This document shows positions 52,317-61,385 of a DNA stretch of 64,000 bases, piece by piece; within the stretch, counting starts at the first letter, position 1; the number at the start of each line of letters is the position of its first letter. Under the pieces are notes generated by a model. The model was not told the DNA's origin. It worked only from the letters and a program-made list of their open reading frames with translations, and made no database searches. A program made the translations under genes and the position numbers. Origin of the DNA: Spirosoma rhododendri (GTDB lineage Bacteria; Bacteroidota; Bacteroidia; Cytophagales; Spirosomataceae); the NCBI RefSeq assembly GCF_012849055.1, contig NZ_CP051677.1, positions 3,921,001-3,985,000 on the forward strand, given 5' to 3'.

Positions 52317-53867
52317 TTACTGCTTGTCCCACCAGATGCGGGTTGTCAGCAGGTTGGCACCCTGCCGGGCAACGGCCGCGCTGTACTGGGTGTTGTTAAC
52401 GCTCTCTTCGGTTGGTGGGTAAAGCAGTCGGCGCGGAATAACTCCTCCCGTAATGTTGCCCGTAACGTTGACGGGCGTCAGGGCGGGGTAGCCCGTCCGG
52501 CGCCAGCTTGCGAAGGCTTCCTGCTCATCAGGGAAGAGGGTTACCCACAACTGCGAGCCGATCTGCGCCAGTTTGGCGTCGGTTGAGCCGCTGGTTGGGA
52601 ACGGATTCTTCGTCAGATACGCATTGACTTTCGCCGTTGAAATGCTGCCCGCCGTCGCGTTGATCTGTGCCCAGTTGGCCATCGCCGAGCGAACGCCCGT
52701 GTTGTAAGCCGTGGCTGCGTCGCCCGAATACCAGCCCCGTACGGCCGCTTCGGCCAGCAGGAGGTTGACTTCGGCAGCTGTCATCACCAGTACCGGCGCG
52801 TCGAGTTTCAGCACCGTAACGGGGTTGGGCTCCGAATAAGTCTTGAAGTCGGCGGGCTTGACGAGCAGGCCGTTGGGCATCCCCCGTTGCAGGGATGTCG
52901 TGGTGTCGGCAGTAGAGCCGTTCCAGACGACAGCGATAACGTTCAGGCGCGGGTCGGCCGAGTTTTTCAGTACGTCGATAAACGTCCGGGCCAGCTTGCC
53001 GCCTTCAATGTTGTCGTTACCGTTGCCTGGGCTATAGTCGCTGTTACGCATCGACAGCGCGTAAGGGTTCTTGTTGATGTCCTGCCCCGACGCCAGGTAG
53101 TTGATCTTCGCCAGGTCGCTATCCTGCGTGATAACGCCCCCGGCGATGGCTTTCTTCGCCCAGGTCTGTGCACTGGTTGGGTCGGCCTTAGTCATCCGCA
53201 TCGCCAGCCGTAGCATCAGCGAATTCGCGAACTTCTTCCACCGGTCAATGTTGCCGCCGTAGATCAGGTCAGCCGTGCCGAAGGTTGTTTTGGTCGCGTC
53301 GAATGCCTGCACCGATTGGTCGAGTTCGTTCAGCATATCGGCGTAAATGGCCTGCTGCGTATCGTATTTGGGCGTAAACAGGTTCTGCGTGTAACCCTTA
53401 GCCGCGTCGCTGTACGGGATATCGCCGTACAGATCTGTGATGCGGTGCATGGTGTAAACGCGCCAGATGCGGGCCGCCGACAACAGATTGACCTGACTGG
53501 CATCGGTCGATACCGCCCGGATTACCTCGCTGATTTCATTGACGGCGTTGGGGTAGCCATTCTGGAAGAAATCGTAGGGGTAGGTGCCCTGCTGGAAGTA
53601 ATACTTGTCGCCAATGGCCGGTACGTCTTTGTAGGTGGCGAAGTGCTGAATCGAGCCGCCACTGGCCAGTACCCCGGTCGAGTAGTAGCTGTTGTTCAGC
53701 GCGTCGAGCTGCGCTTTGGTGAACACGTAAGCGGGCGTAATGGTCGACGACGCATCGGGGTTGATGTTCATCTGCTCGAAGCCCTTGTCGCAGGCCGTCA
53801 GGCCCGCCAGCAGTCCGGCCATCAGCAGCGACCGGCGCAGGAATGTATGGGAAGAAAGGAATGTCAT
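52317..53867 (-). CDS. SusD/RagB-family lipoprotein (PUL2)
   Basis: The 516-aa lipoprotein has a lipobox in LLAGLTACDKGFEQMN and the SusD-like fold features: Gln/Trp-rich helices, YTMHRITDLYGDIPYSDAAK, VLVMTAAEVNLLLAEAAVRG and a C-terminal YSAAVARQGANLLTTRIWWD. It binds glycans on the outer membrane over the SusC channel. The reading frame is intact, unlike its PUL1 relative, and the gene starts 31 nt after the susC stop. Confidence 0.96.
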   Translation of the reverse strand: MTFLSSHTFLRRSLLMAGLLAGLTACDKGFEQMNINPDASSTITPAYVFTKAQLDALNNSYYSTGVLASGGSIQHFATYKDVPAIGDKYYFQQGTYPYDFFQNGYPNAVNEISEVIRAVSTDASQVNLLSAARIWRVYTMHRITDLYGDIPYSDAAKGYTQNLFTPKYDTQQAIYADMLNELDQSVQAFDATKTTFGTADLIYGGNIDRWKKFANSLMLRLAMRMTKADPTSAQTWAKKAIAGGVITQDSDLAKINYLASGQDINKNPYALSMRNSDYSPGNGNDNIEGGKLARTFIDVLKNSADPRLNVIAVVWNGSTADTTTSLQRGMPNGLLVKPADFKTYSEPNPVTVLKLDAPVLVMTAAEVNLLLAEAAVRGWYSGDAATAYNTGVRSAMANWAQINATAGSISTAKVNAYLTKNPFPTSGSTDAKLAQIGSQLWVTLFPDEQEAFASWRRTGYPALTPVNVTGNITGGVIPRRLLYPPTEESVNNTQYSAAVARQGANLLTTRIWWDKQ

Positions 53868-53898
53868 ATGTGCTTTCTATTGTGGGTTGTAACCTCCC

Positions 53899-56800
53899 TT
53901 AAAATTTCACCATCAGGTTAACCCCCATGCTGCGGGTACGGGGGAGCGAGAACGCTTCGAAGCCCTGCGCGTTGCTGTTGGTATAGCTCGATTCGGGGTC
54001 GAAATTGTCGGTATTGCGGAACAGGATGAGGGGGTTACGCGCGACAAGCGATATCGACGCGCCCTGAATCCGCAGGGGCTTCAGCACACCCGCCGGGACG
54101 TTGTAGTTCAGCACCACCTGACGCAGTTTTACGAAGCTGCCGTCGTACAGAAACAGGTCGGTATAGTTTTTCAGGTTGTCGTAGTACAGGCGCAGCCCCG
54201 ATACTGGAATCGTAGCTGAGTAGGGGGTACCCTCCGGCGTTACACCCGATACCGGCAGACCACTTTCGCGGCCCGGCAGCGTGCTCTTTTGCAGGCCGAA
54301 GCGGGTGGCGTATACGTCCATCGTCGAGAAAATCTTGTTGCCGAACTTACCGTCGATCAGCACGTCGAGCGAGAAGTTTTTGTAGGTGAACGTGTTGCTC
54401 AGACCCATCGTCAGCGGAGGTACGCCCTGTCCCAGTTCGGTCAGTGCGCTGCGCTGCGGGTAACCCGTCGACGTGTTGTAGACGACGTTGTTGTTGGCGT
54501 CGCGCACCATCGTGTAGCCTTTGATAACACCGTAGGGCCGGCCTACCGCGTTGTGGATGAACGCCCAGCTACCCACGCTGCTCGCCACTTCAATGGTGTT
54601 CAGTCCATCGGCCAGTTTCACGACTTCGTTCTTGTTGTAAGCCAGGTTGTAGCTGACGTTCCAGTTGAAGTTGCGCGTTTTCACCGGATTGCCCGTGATC
54701 AGCATTTCGATACCACTGTTGTTAACCTGCCCGATGTTGAGCAGTACGTCCTGATAACCCGTCGCCCGCGATACCGACGTCCGGACGATATCGTCGGTGG
54801 TTTTGCGGTTGTAGTAAGTCAGGTCGAGGCCGAGCCGGTTGCGGAAGAATTTCATGTCCAGACCCAGTTCGTAGGTCGTCGATGTCAGCGGGCGCAGGCT
54901 TGAGTTCGTCACCAGGTTGACGCCGTTCGACTGGGTTACCTGCTGAAGGGGCCGACCGTCGTGACCGCCCTGCACCATGCTGTATGTCTGGTTCAGGATG
55001 TACGGATCGGGCGTCGCGCCACCCACCTGCGCACCGGACGCCCGCACCTTGGCAAAGCTGATCCAGGCCGGCAGCTGAGCCGCCTGCGACAGGACGAAGC
55101 TACCACCGATAGACGGGTAGAAAATGCTGTTGTTCTGCGGGCTGAGTGTCGAGAACCAGTCCTGCCGACCCGTAACAGTCAGGAACGCGATGCCTTTGTA
55201 GTCCAGATCGGCCGAGGCAAAAATCGAGTTGGTGGCCGTTTTCTGGTTGACCGGCCGCGTCGTCAGCGACGACAGGTTGGTGTAGCTGTAGAAGAACGGG
55301 ATGATAAACTGCGTACCATCGATGTACGTATCGTTGACGGAGTAAATCCGCTTGTTGCCACCAACAAAAGCGTTCAGACTCAGGTTTTTGCCGAATTTGG
55401 CGTCGTAGTTAACCGTCAGCAGCGAGTTCGTTTCCGACACCGACGAGTTGATCTCGTGGTATTCGCCCGCTGCGTTGGCCGTGTAAACCGTACCCGTTGG
55501 GATGACGCCCACCGAACGGAAATTGTAGAAATCGCGGCTGACACTACCCCGCACGTAGAGGTTGTCCAGAATGTTGAACTTCAGGTTGGCCTGCCCGATG
55601 AACCGGTTCTTGGTGTCGTTGTTCTGGAAGCGGTTGACCACGAAATACGAGTTCGACGCGTAAGGCGTTTCGTTCCACTGTGTCTCGCGTCCGTTGGCGT
55701 CGTAGCCCGGCGACAGTTGGCGAATATCGACCGTGTTCGCAACCATGTAGACGGCCCAGTTGGGGTTACCCGGTGCGTCGCCCGCGCTGGGTCGGTTGGT
55801 GGCCTGTTCGAGGTTATACTGCGCTACCGTTTCGAGCGACAGCCGCTTGCTCAGGATCGCGTTTACGTTCAGGTTGGCGATTTTGCGGTTGAACTTCGAA
55901 TTGGGCAGAATGCTCTTGTTGTCGACGTTGGCCAGCGAAAAGCGGAAGTTGATGTTCTCGCTACCACCGTTCAGCGCCACCGTGTTCGTAAAGGTAGACC
56001 CCGTCTGGTAGAAGTTTTTGATGTTGTTCCGCTGCGGAGAGTAGGGGTGCTCCAGCCCGTCGAACGCGACGTACGGCTGTCCGTCCATGCGGGTACCCCA
56101 CGACCGACGGCCCCAGTTGGTAGCCTGCGCCTGCGTCGTCGGCTTTACGCCACCATCGCCCTGCCCGTATTCATACTGAAAATCAGGAAACACAGCGGGT
56201 GTATCGAACATCAGTGTCGAATTGTAATCGATGCCGATGCCTTTCTGAGCCCGACCTTTCTTGGTCGTGATCAGGATAACGCCGTTGGCCGCGCGCGAGC
56301 CGTAGAGTGCCGCTGCCGTACCGCCTTTCAGCACACTGATCGACTCGATATCGTCGGGGTTAATCCCGCCAATGCCATCGCCCCGGTCGACGTTCAGGCC
56401 ACTACCGTTGGTGGTTGGGCTACCGCCGGGCGTCGTGTTGTCGATCGGCATCCCGTTGATGACGTACAACGGCTGGTTATTCCCGTTGAGCGACCCATTA
56501 CCCCGGATAATAACCCGGCTCGACCCGCCCGCGCCTGTCGACAGACCCGACGCGTTAACCCCGGCGATTTTACCGCTGAGCGCGTTGGCGACGTTGGTTT
56601 CGCGGGCTTGCGTAAAGTCGCTACCCTTTACTTCCGTTACCGAATAGGCGAGGGCTTTCTTGTCTTTCGTGATACCAAGCGCCGTCACAACGACTTCGTT
56701 GAGTTGCGTCTGATCTTCTTTCAGCGCCACATTCAACACCGAGCGGCCCCCGACGGCAATCTCCTGCCCGACAAAGCCGATGTACGACAGAACGACCGTT

Positions 56801-57027
56801 GCCTGTGGGCTCGACAGCCGGAGTGAATAATTACCGTCGCTGTCGGTGACGGTGCCTTTGGTCGAGCCTTTCTCGACAATGGTTACGCCGGGCAGTGTCG
56901 TGTTATCGGCACCGTTGGTCACTTTGCCTGTCAGCGTTTGCGCCAGCGCGGGCAAACTCAGTAGCCAGCCCAATAGCAGCAATACAGGTGAACCGGCCCG
57001 TTGGGAAATCAGGGATAGTTTATTCAT
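53899..57027 (-). CDS. SusC/RagA-family TonB-dependent outer-membrane receptor (PUL2)
   Basis: I start at ATG 57027, which gives a signal peptide (SPVLLLLGWLLSLPALAQ). The frame is open to 57102 without one. The 1042-aa protein has a carboxypeptidase-regulatory-like domain (LTGKVTNGADNTTLPGVTIV), LNEVVVTALGITKDKKALAY as TonB box and plug start, the SusC signature ISVLKGGTAAALYGSRAANG, and a barrel ending MGVNLMVKF. It imports glycan fragments with the SusD next to it. It is first in the PUL2 run and faces the divergent DeoR-type gene. Confidence 0.96.
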   Translation of the reverse strand: MNKLSLISQRAGSPVLLLLGWLLSLPALAQTLTGKVTNGADNTTLPGVTIVEKGSTKGTVTDSDGNYSLRLSSPQATVVLSYIGFVGQEIAVGGRSVLNVALKEDQTQLNEVVVTALGITKDKKALAYSVTEVKGSDFTQARETNVANALSGKIAGVNASGLSTGAGGSSRVIIRGNGSLNGNNQPLYVINGMPIDNTTPGGSPTTNGSGLNVDRGDGIGGINPDDIESISVLKGGTAAALYGSRAANGVILITTKKGRAQKGIGIDYNSTLMFDTPAVFPDFQYEYGQGDGGVKPTTQAQATNWGRRSWGTRMDGQPYVAFDGLEHPYSPQRNNIKNFYQTGSTFTNTVALNGGSENINFRFSLANVDNKSILPNSKFNRKIANLNVNAILSKRLSLETVAQYNLEQATNRPSAGDAPGNPNWAVYMVANTVDIRQLSPGYDANGRETQWNETPYASNSYFVVNRFQNNDTKNRFIGQANLKFNILDNLYVRGSVSRDFYNFRSVGVIPTGTVYTANAAGEYHEINSSVSETNSLLTVNYDAKFGKNLSLNAFVGGNKRIYSVNDTYIDGTQFIIPFFYSYTNLSSLTTRPVNQKTATNSIFASADLDYKGIAFLTVTGRQDWFSTLSPQNNSIFYPSIGGSFVLSQAAQLPAWISFAKVRASGAQVGGATPDPYILNQTYSMVQGGHDGRPLQQVTQSNGVNLVTNSSLRPLTSTTYELGLDMKFFRNRLGLDLTYYNRKTTDDIVRTSVSRATGYQDVLLNIGQVNNSGIEMLITGNPVKTRNFNWNVSYNLAYNKNEVVKLADGLNTIEVASSVGSWAFIHNAVGRPYGVIKGYTMVRDANNNVVYNTSTGYPQRSALTELGQGVPPLTMGLSNTFTYKNFSLDVLIDGKFGNKIFSTMDVYATRFGLQKSTLPGRESGLPVSGVTPEGTPYSATIPVSGLRLYYDNLKNYTDLFLYDGSFVKLRQVVLNYNVPAGVLKPLRIQGASISLVARNPLILFRNTDNFDPESSYTNSNAQGFEAFSLPRTRSMGVNLMVKF

Positions 57028-57116
57028 AGATACATGCAGGTAGGTATTACGTAAGGAATACGAATTGCAGAACTTGCGATCGTTGATTGCAAATATTGCC
57101 AAATAAAATTTTAAAT

Positions 57117-57146
57117 CAAGATTAATACGAATAATAATTGGTCAAA
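57117..57146 (-). promoter_or_regulatory. Candidate promoter of PUL2 susC
   Basis: On the minus strand, TTTG (57146-57143), an 18-nt spacer and TAATCTTG (57124-57117), one mismatch from TAnnTTTG. It lies 90 nt before the susC ATG. Confidence 0.4.
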
Positions 57147-57305
57147 AAGGTTAAATGCCTACTTTTGTTTGCAATTATTACAATATATGCTAGTTTAGAT
57201 TTGCAATTGTTCGAATGTTGGCAGCTTACTTCGCAACAAGTGGCAGTAGGCTGGTAAATAGTTGATCTTTGCCCCTACATCTGATCTATTACCCGTAGTT
57301 ATTCC

Positions 57306-58079
57306 ATGCTGGCGACCGATCCGTCTATTGTCTTAGTGAAAGAGGAGCGCAAGGAGATGCTGCTCAAACAGATTAATCTGCACACCCGTGTTTATTTGGG
57401 TGACCTGGCCAGTACGCTCAATGTATCCGAAGACACCATCCGGCGCGATATTAATGAGCTGGCCGACGAAGGAAAGCTGATCAAAATTCGGGGTGGGGCG
57501 ATGTCGAAAGCCTACCACCATACATCAGCCGTACAGGAAACATACGGGCATCAGGACAAGCGCACGATCGCCGAAAAATGCCTTCCTCTGCTACAGAATG
57601 GCATGTTGATTCTGATCGGTGGGGGCACCACGATTCGGGAACTGATCAAGCTCATTCCGGCGGACCTACGGGCAACGTTCGTAACGGTCAACCCACTGAC
57701 GGCGGTTGAGCTGATGGACAAGCCGAATCTGGAGATCATCATGATCGGCGGACAGATTTCGCGCTACAGTCAGATGAGCGTGGGGGGCGAAGTGTATCAG
57801 CGGTTGTCGGAGTTCCGGGCCGACCTGTGCATTATCGGTACCAACGCCATCGACGCCCGTAGTGGCCTGACCGACTCTGACTGGGAAACCGTGCAGGCCA
57901 AGAAAGCCATGATCCAGGCGTCTGCAAAAGTTGCGGTTTTGGCGATCTCCGAGAAGCTGAACAGCGTAATGCGCATGAAAATAGCCGACCTGCAACAGAT
58001 CGACTATCTCATTACTGAATTACCCGCTGAGTCGCCCCAGCTAACGCCCTACCGAACCGGTAATGTGCAACTGCGGTAG
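57306..58079 (+). CDS. DeoR/GlpR-family transcriptional regulator
   Basis: The 257-aa protein has the DeoR winged helix (VYLGDLASTLNVSEDTIRRD, then DEGKLIKIRGGAMS) and the C-terminal ISOCOT-type sensor (NGMLILIGGGTTIRELI, then the DLCIIGTNAIDARSGLTDSD segment). DeoR proteins answer to a sugar phosphate. It is divergent from PUL2 susC, with about 280 bp between, so control of PUL2 is likely. A start at ATG 57306 is used. Confidence 0.95.
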   Translation: MLATDPSIVLVKEERKEMLLKQINLHTRVYLGDLASTLNVSEDTIRRDINELADEGKLIKIRGGAMSKAYHHTSAVQETYGHQDKRTIAEKCLPLLQNGMLILIGGGTTIRELIKLIPADLRATFVTVNPLTAVELMDKPNLEIIMIGGQISRYSQMSVGGEVYQRLSEFRADLCIIGTNAIDARSGLTDSDWETVQAKKAMIQASAKVAVLAISEKLNSVMRMKIADLQQIDYLITELPAESPQLTPYRTGNVQLR

Positions 58080-58448
58080 GGGTTGAAGATTGTATTCTAT
58101 TTTGTTGAGTTCTCGAACTGGCTCTGGTAGCTATTAATTTTCTCCGGCTGATCTACCCCCAGCCCCTGAGAGGTTGTTTGGGGAAGCATAATCCGGCTCA
58201 AAAATGTCTTTTTTGTCATCCCGACGACAAGAGGGATCTTCGATAAAAGCAAATAAACCGCCTGCTACCGAAGATCCTTCGCAGGCTCAGGATGACAAAA
58301 AAGGCTATTTTGAGCCGGATTATGCTTCCCCAAACAACCTCTCAGGGGGCTGGGGGTAAACAAGCTGTAAAGAGGGTAGAGCACAGCTAGGGAAACTTCA
58401 TAGGAAGTGTTTAGAATCGAAGCGTCTGATACGATCGTTTATGGATTC
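58080..58448. other. Intergenic region holding family A copy 4
   Basis: After the DeoR-type gene, the region holds mainly the composite repeat at 58154-58358. No gene is seen before the small ORF at 58449. Confidence 0.65.
58154..58358. repeat. Family A dispersed palindrome, copy 4, composite with outer arms
   Basis: Outer arms TACCCCCAGCCCCTGAGAGG (58154-58173) and CCTCTCAGGGGGCTGGGGGTA (58338-58358, last base variant) pair over about 50 bp. The inner core TTTTTTGTCATCCCGACGAC and its complement are family A. A copy of the outer arms occurs in copy 2. Confidence 0.9.
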
Positions 58449-58667
58449 TCACGGAACCGTAACAATCGGGTAATTCCGCCCCTGCTCGACGGCCCACATG
58501 AGATCTGCCAGCAAGTGGGGTACTTCCATCGACATCGTGCCACTTTGGCCGCAGACGGGGCCGTTACAACAGATTATACTTCCTTGTTCGCTCGGGACGA
58601 TAGCTACGATGTTGTAAACATTCAAGGCTATCGGTTCTTTGTCTTTCGTTTCAACTTTGATAAACAT
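58449..58667 (-). CDS. Small protein of unknown function (72 aa)
   Basis: From ATG 58667 the frame reads MFIKVETKDKEPIALNVYNI, then VAIVPSEQGSIICCNGPVCG and a C-terminal helix with LLADLMWAVEQG. The strand-turn-strand-helix plan is like short FlbD-like or regulatory-type Bacteroidota proteins, but I cannot name it. The codon pattern looks coding. A TTG at 58682 is an alternative start. It is isolated between a repeat and the divergent pgmB. Confidence 0.5.
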   Translation of the reverse strand: MFIKVETKDKEPIALNVYNIVAIVPSEQGSIICCNGPVCGQSGTMSMEVPHLLADLMWAVEQGRNYPIVTVP

Positions 58668-58983
58668 AACGTCGAGTGGCAAATTGAGTAAGCAATTACT
58701 TTACGTAACCAATATACATACTAGGTTGGCATGTTGTTCGCAATTCCAGTCTATGGCCCAATCGTTGGCTTTCGTGCCAAATGGGCGACATAAAAAACGG
58801 GGCGCCACCTGTTCGCTGATTGATGAACGGCATCGTAACGGAGCAGACAGACTACGGTAGCCGCTATCACATGGAATGCGAACATCCGGGGAATAATAGA
58901 CGTTGACAAACAGCGAGCGAGTCTGCGATAACTGTACATGCAACTCGATCGGTTACTTTTGCCCGACAAACCGTTTGCACTAC
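58668..58983. other. Intergenic region upstream of pgmB
   Basis: It separates the divergent small ORF and pgmB. Apart from the pgmB -7 element (58954-58961), I see no gene or repeat. Confidence 0.6.
58954..58961 (+). promoter_or_regulatory. -7 promoter element of pgmB
   Basis: TACTTTTG, an exact TAnnTTTG match, 22 nt before the ATG at 58984. This is the same spacing as in the SDR gene. Confidence 0.5.
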
Positions 58984-59640
58984 ATGGCCATCAAGGCATT
59001 CTTATTTGATCTCGACGGCGTTATCGTCGACACCGCGATTTACCACTACCAGGCATGGCGCCGATTGGCCAACGAACTGGGATTCGATATTTCGGAAGAG
59101 TTTAACGAACGGCTGAAAGGTGTCAGCCGCATGGAATCGCTCGACCTGATTCTGGCTGAAGGTGGACAAACACTATCTGACGAGCGGAAGCAGGAACTGG
59201 CCACCCAGAAAAACGAGTGGTATCTGGAATTGGTCAGCCGGATGACGCCGGACGATATTCTGCCGGGTGTCGCGCCGTTTTTCTCGCAAGTACGTAAGGC
59301 AGGACTAAAGACGGCACTTGGTTCCGTCAGCAAGAATGCGCCCCTGATCCTGGAGCGCATCGGTATGGGCGAAGTGTTCGATGCGATCATCGACGGCAAC
59401 AAGATCAGCAAGGGAAAACCCGATCCGGAAGTGTTTACCAAAGGAGCCGCCGAACTGGAGGTGCAACCCGACGAATGCGTCGTGTTTGAAGATGCCGTAG
59501 CTGGTATCGAAGCCGGGAAACGGGGTGGTATGCACACCGTCGGACTGGGCTCGCCCGACGTACTGACGCAAGCCGATATGGTAGCCCCGTCGCTGGAACA
59601 CCTGACGGTCGATCAGGTACTGGAGCGGTTTCAGGGGTAG
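58984..59640 (+). CDS. pgmB: Beta-phosphoglucomutase (HAD superfamily)
   Basis: I use ATG 58984, which places the HAD motif I FDLDGVIVDTA at residues 8-18. The earlier open frame has a Cys-rich non-homologous start. The 218-aa enzyme interconverts beta-glucose 1-phosphate and glucose 6-phosphate in maltose, trehalose and related use. Other family features are the cap helices (LKGVSRMESLDLIL), LGSVSKNAP, and GKPDPEVFTKGAAEL with VFEDAVAGIEAGKRGG. No maltose phosphorylase lies beside it. Confidence 0.93.
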   Translation: MAIKAFLFDLDGVIVDTAIYHYQAWRRLANELGFDISEEFNERLKGVSRMESLDLILAEGGQTLSDERKQELATQKNEWYLELVSRMTPDDILPGVAPFFSQVRKAGLKTALGSVSKNAPLILERIGMGEVFDAIIDGNKISKGKPDPEVFTKGAAELEVQPDECVVFEDAVAGIEAGKRGGMHTVGLGSPDVLTQADMVAPSLEHLTVDQVLERFQG

Positions 59641-59701
59641 GCTGGCTTGTACCGCCCTTGCAAGGGCTTTGTATGTATTTATTTGACTGGCTTTTTGTGG
59701 G

Positions 59702-59788
59702 GGCCTCTTTACCCCTAAATCCCCTGAAGGGGACTTTGCTCACTGGCGAGTAAAGTCCCCTTCAGGGGACTTTAGGGGTAAAAAGGCC
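59702..59788. repeat. Family F inverted repeat
   Basis: GGCCTCTTTACCCCTAAATC and its complement AAGTCCCC...GGGGTAAAAAGGCC, with inner CCCCTGAAGGGGACTTT. It lies between the converging pgmB and cyclase genes. Confidence 0.85.
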
Positions 59789-59859
59789 TCCAATCAGTAA
59801 CGCTACTTCCATTTGCGTAAGAGCACTGCCAGAGTGGTTTAGCTAGATGACCGACCCGG

Positions 59860-60645
59860 CTATTCGGTTACCGTGGGGTCATCCAGAATCGCTACGACGC
59901 GGGCGGGTGCGGCCGATGCGCCGACGATTTTCAGCGGAAATACGCAGACTTTAAAGCCGGTTGTGGGTAGCGATTCCAGGTTTACGAGTTGCTCCATGTG
60001 GCAGTACTCGTGCTCCTGACCGACCAGATGCCCTTCCCAGAACAGGTTTTGGTCGCCCCGTAGTTTGGCCTGTTTGATCATGTACGGCAGGGGCAGGTCC
60101 CAGCCCCATTGGTCGATCCCCATCACCTTGATGCCCTGCTCAATGAGCCAGCGCGTGGCTTCCGCGCTCATGCCGGTCCCGACTTCGGCAAAGTTTTTCT
60201 GCCCGTTAAAGCGCGCCCGACCCGTCCGAATCAGCACGATCATGCCCGGTTTCAGGCTGACGTTTGTCTGTTGCAATGCCTGTTGCACATCGGCAGCTGT
60301 GATGGGATCGAAATCGGCTTTGTGGCTCATGTCGACAACAACGCCGTCGCCATAGCACCAGTCCAGCGGAATCTGATCGATGGTTTTGGCCGGTTGCCCG
60401 GCTACTTCCGGCGCGTAATGCCAGGGGGCGTCGAGGTGAGTCGTCGCGTGAACACCCATCGACTGAATCGTATCGTCGGCCCAGCCGATGAAGCGGGGCG
60501 GAAACAGTCGGAAAGGCAGGCCCAGCAGCCGGATCAGCCAACGGGCTTTCTGGTGCGGCTTGTGTTTGATCTTAACCCGCATAAACCACGGGTCCTGCGC
60601 ATTATAGCGAATGGGCTTGGAGAGGTCGATGAGTCGGCTCATCAC
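59860..60645 (-). CDS. Cyclase-family (kynurenine-formamidase-like) metal hydrolase
   Basis: The 261-aa protein has the family metal motif His-Ala-Thr-Thr-His-Leu-Asp-Ala-Pro-Trp-His (HATTHLDAPWHY) and a later YGDGVVVDMSHKAD. Members hydrolyse amides or lactones, including N-formylkynurenine. The N-terminal part (about 1-60) is basic and precedes the motif. No tryptophan-degradation genes are near, so the substrate is open. Confidence 0.92.
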   Translation of the reverse strand: MMSRLIDLSKPIRYNAQDPWFMRVKIKHKPHQKARWLIRLLGLPFRLFPPRFIGWADDTIQSMGVHATTHLDAPWHYAPEVAGQPAKTIDQIPLDWCYGDGVVVDMSHKADFDPITAADVQQALQQTNVSLKPGMIVLIRTGRARFNGQKNFAEVGTGMSAEATRWLIEQGIKVMGIDQWGWDLPLPYMIKQAKLRGDQNLFWEGHLVGQEHEYCHMEQLVNLESLPTTGFKVCVFPLKIVGASAAPARVVAILDDPTVTE

Positions 60646-60675
60646 TAGTGAGTGAGTTGGTTGGGAGAAAAGAGG

Positions 60676-61137
60676 TTACCGGGCTAAGTGAAGCTTCATG
60701 CCTTCGTGCGAGTCGACAAAGCCGAGCGATTCGTAAAAGCGTTTCGCGTCGGGTCGTTTTTTATCCGTCGTTAGTTGCAGCACGTGGGCACCTCGCTCCG
60801 TGGCCCGCTGGATGGCATACTGAAATAGCGCGGTACCGACGCCCTGCCCCCGGTAAGTCGATTTGACGCGCACGGCTTCGATCTGCGCCCGGATACCGCC
60901 CTGATAGGTCAGATACGGAATAAACGTTAGCTGGAAGGTAGCGATGAGTTCGCCCTTGTATTCGACTACAGTCAATTCCTGATTGCCGTCGCGGCTGATG
61001 GCGTCGAATGCCTGTAGATAGGCCGTGGGGAGAGGAAGCTGGTACTGTTCCCGACTGGCGCCCAGCGCGTCGTCGGCCAGCAGGGCAACGATGTCGGCCA
61101 GGTCGTCCTGCGTAGCCAGACGATAGGTGAAGTTCAT
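60676..61137 (-). CDS. GNAT-family N-acetyltransferase
   Basis: The 153-aa protein has the acetyl-CoA loop VKSTYRGQGVGTALFQYAI (Arg/Gln-x-x-Gly-x-Gly/Ala) and the C-terminal AKRFYESLGF. It would N-acetylate an unknown small molecule or protein. It starts at ATG 61137 and is 30 nt upstream of the cyclase gene on the same strand. Confidence 0.94.
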   Translation of the reverse strand: MNFTYRLATQDDLADIVALLADDALGASREQYQLPLPTAYLQAFDAISRDGNQELTVVEYKGELIATFQLTFIPYLTYQGGIRAQIEAVRVKSTYRGQGVGTALFQYAIQRATERGAHVLQLTTDKKRPDAKRFYESLGFVDSHEGMKLHLAR

Positions 61138-61385
61138 GGTAGGGAAGGTTTGTACCGACCAATCTACGCATTTTTACTTGGGTAGTACGTTTCTGTCGAT
61201 TGCGGGTGCGCGGCAACGAAATGGTGGTTGGAGCAACGCTACGGCTTGTCCAGTTACGAACGACCTTGTCCGCTAGTGGACAGGCGTACGCACCGAAAAT
61301 GGCCTTCAGAGGCCAGAAAGGGCCAATGGCGTTGGTGGCACAGGAGTTGACTTATGTTGGCCGAGCTTTCTCTTTTCTGACCCGT
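61138..61385. other. Divergent promoter region with a small palindrome
   Basis: It lies between the GNAT gene (minus) and the ABC permease gene (plus). It holds TGTCC (61267-61271) and GGACA (61278-61282) as an interrupted palindrome. Confidence 0.5.

Noticed and set aside
54961..56826. 621-aa open frame antisense to PUL2 susC
   Set aside because: The susC frame has clear domains over this stretch. The antisense translation is Arg/Val/Asp-rich without motifs.
2908..59788. Possible CRISPR array from the many repeats
   Set aside because: The repeats are scattered singly in gaps, form inverted pairs and have no regular spacer series or cas genes.
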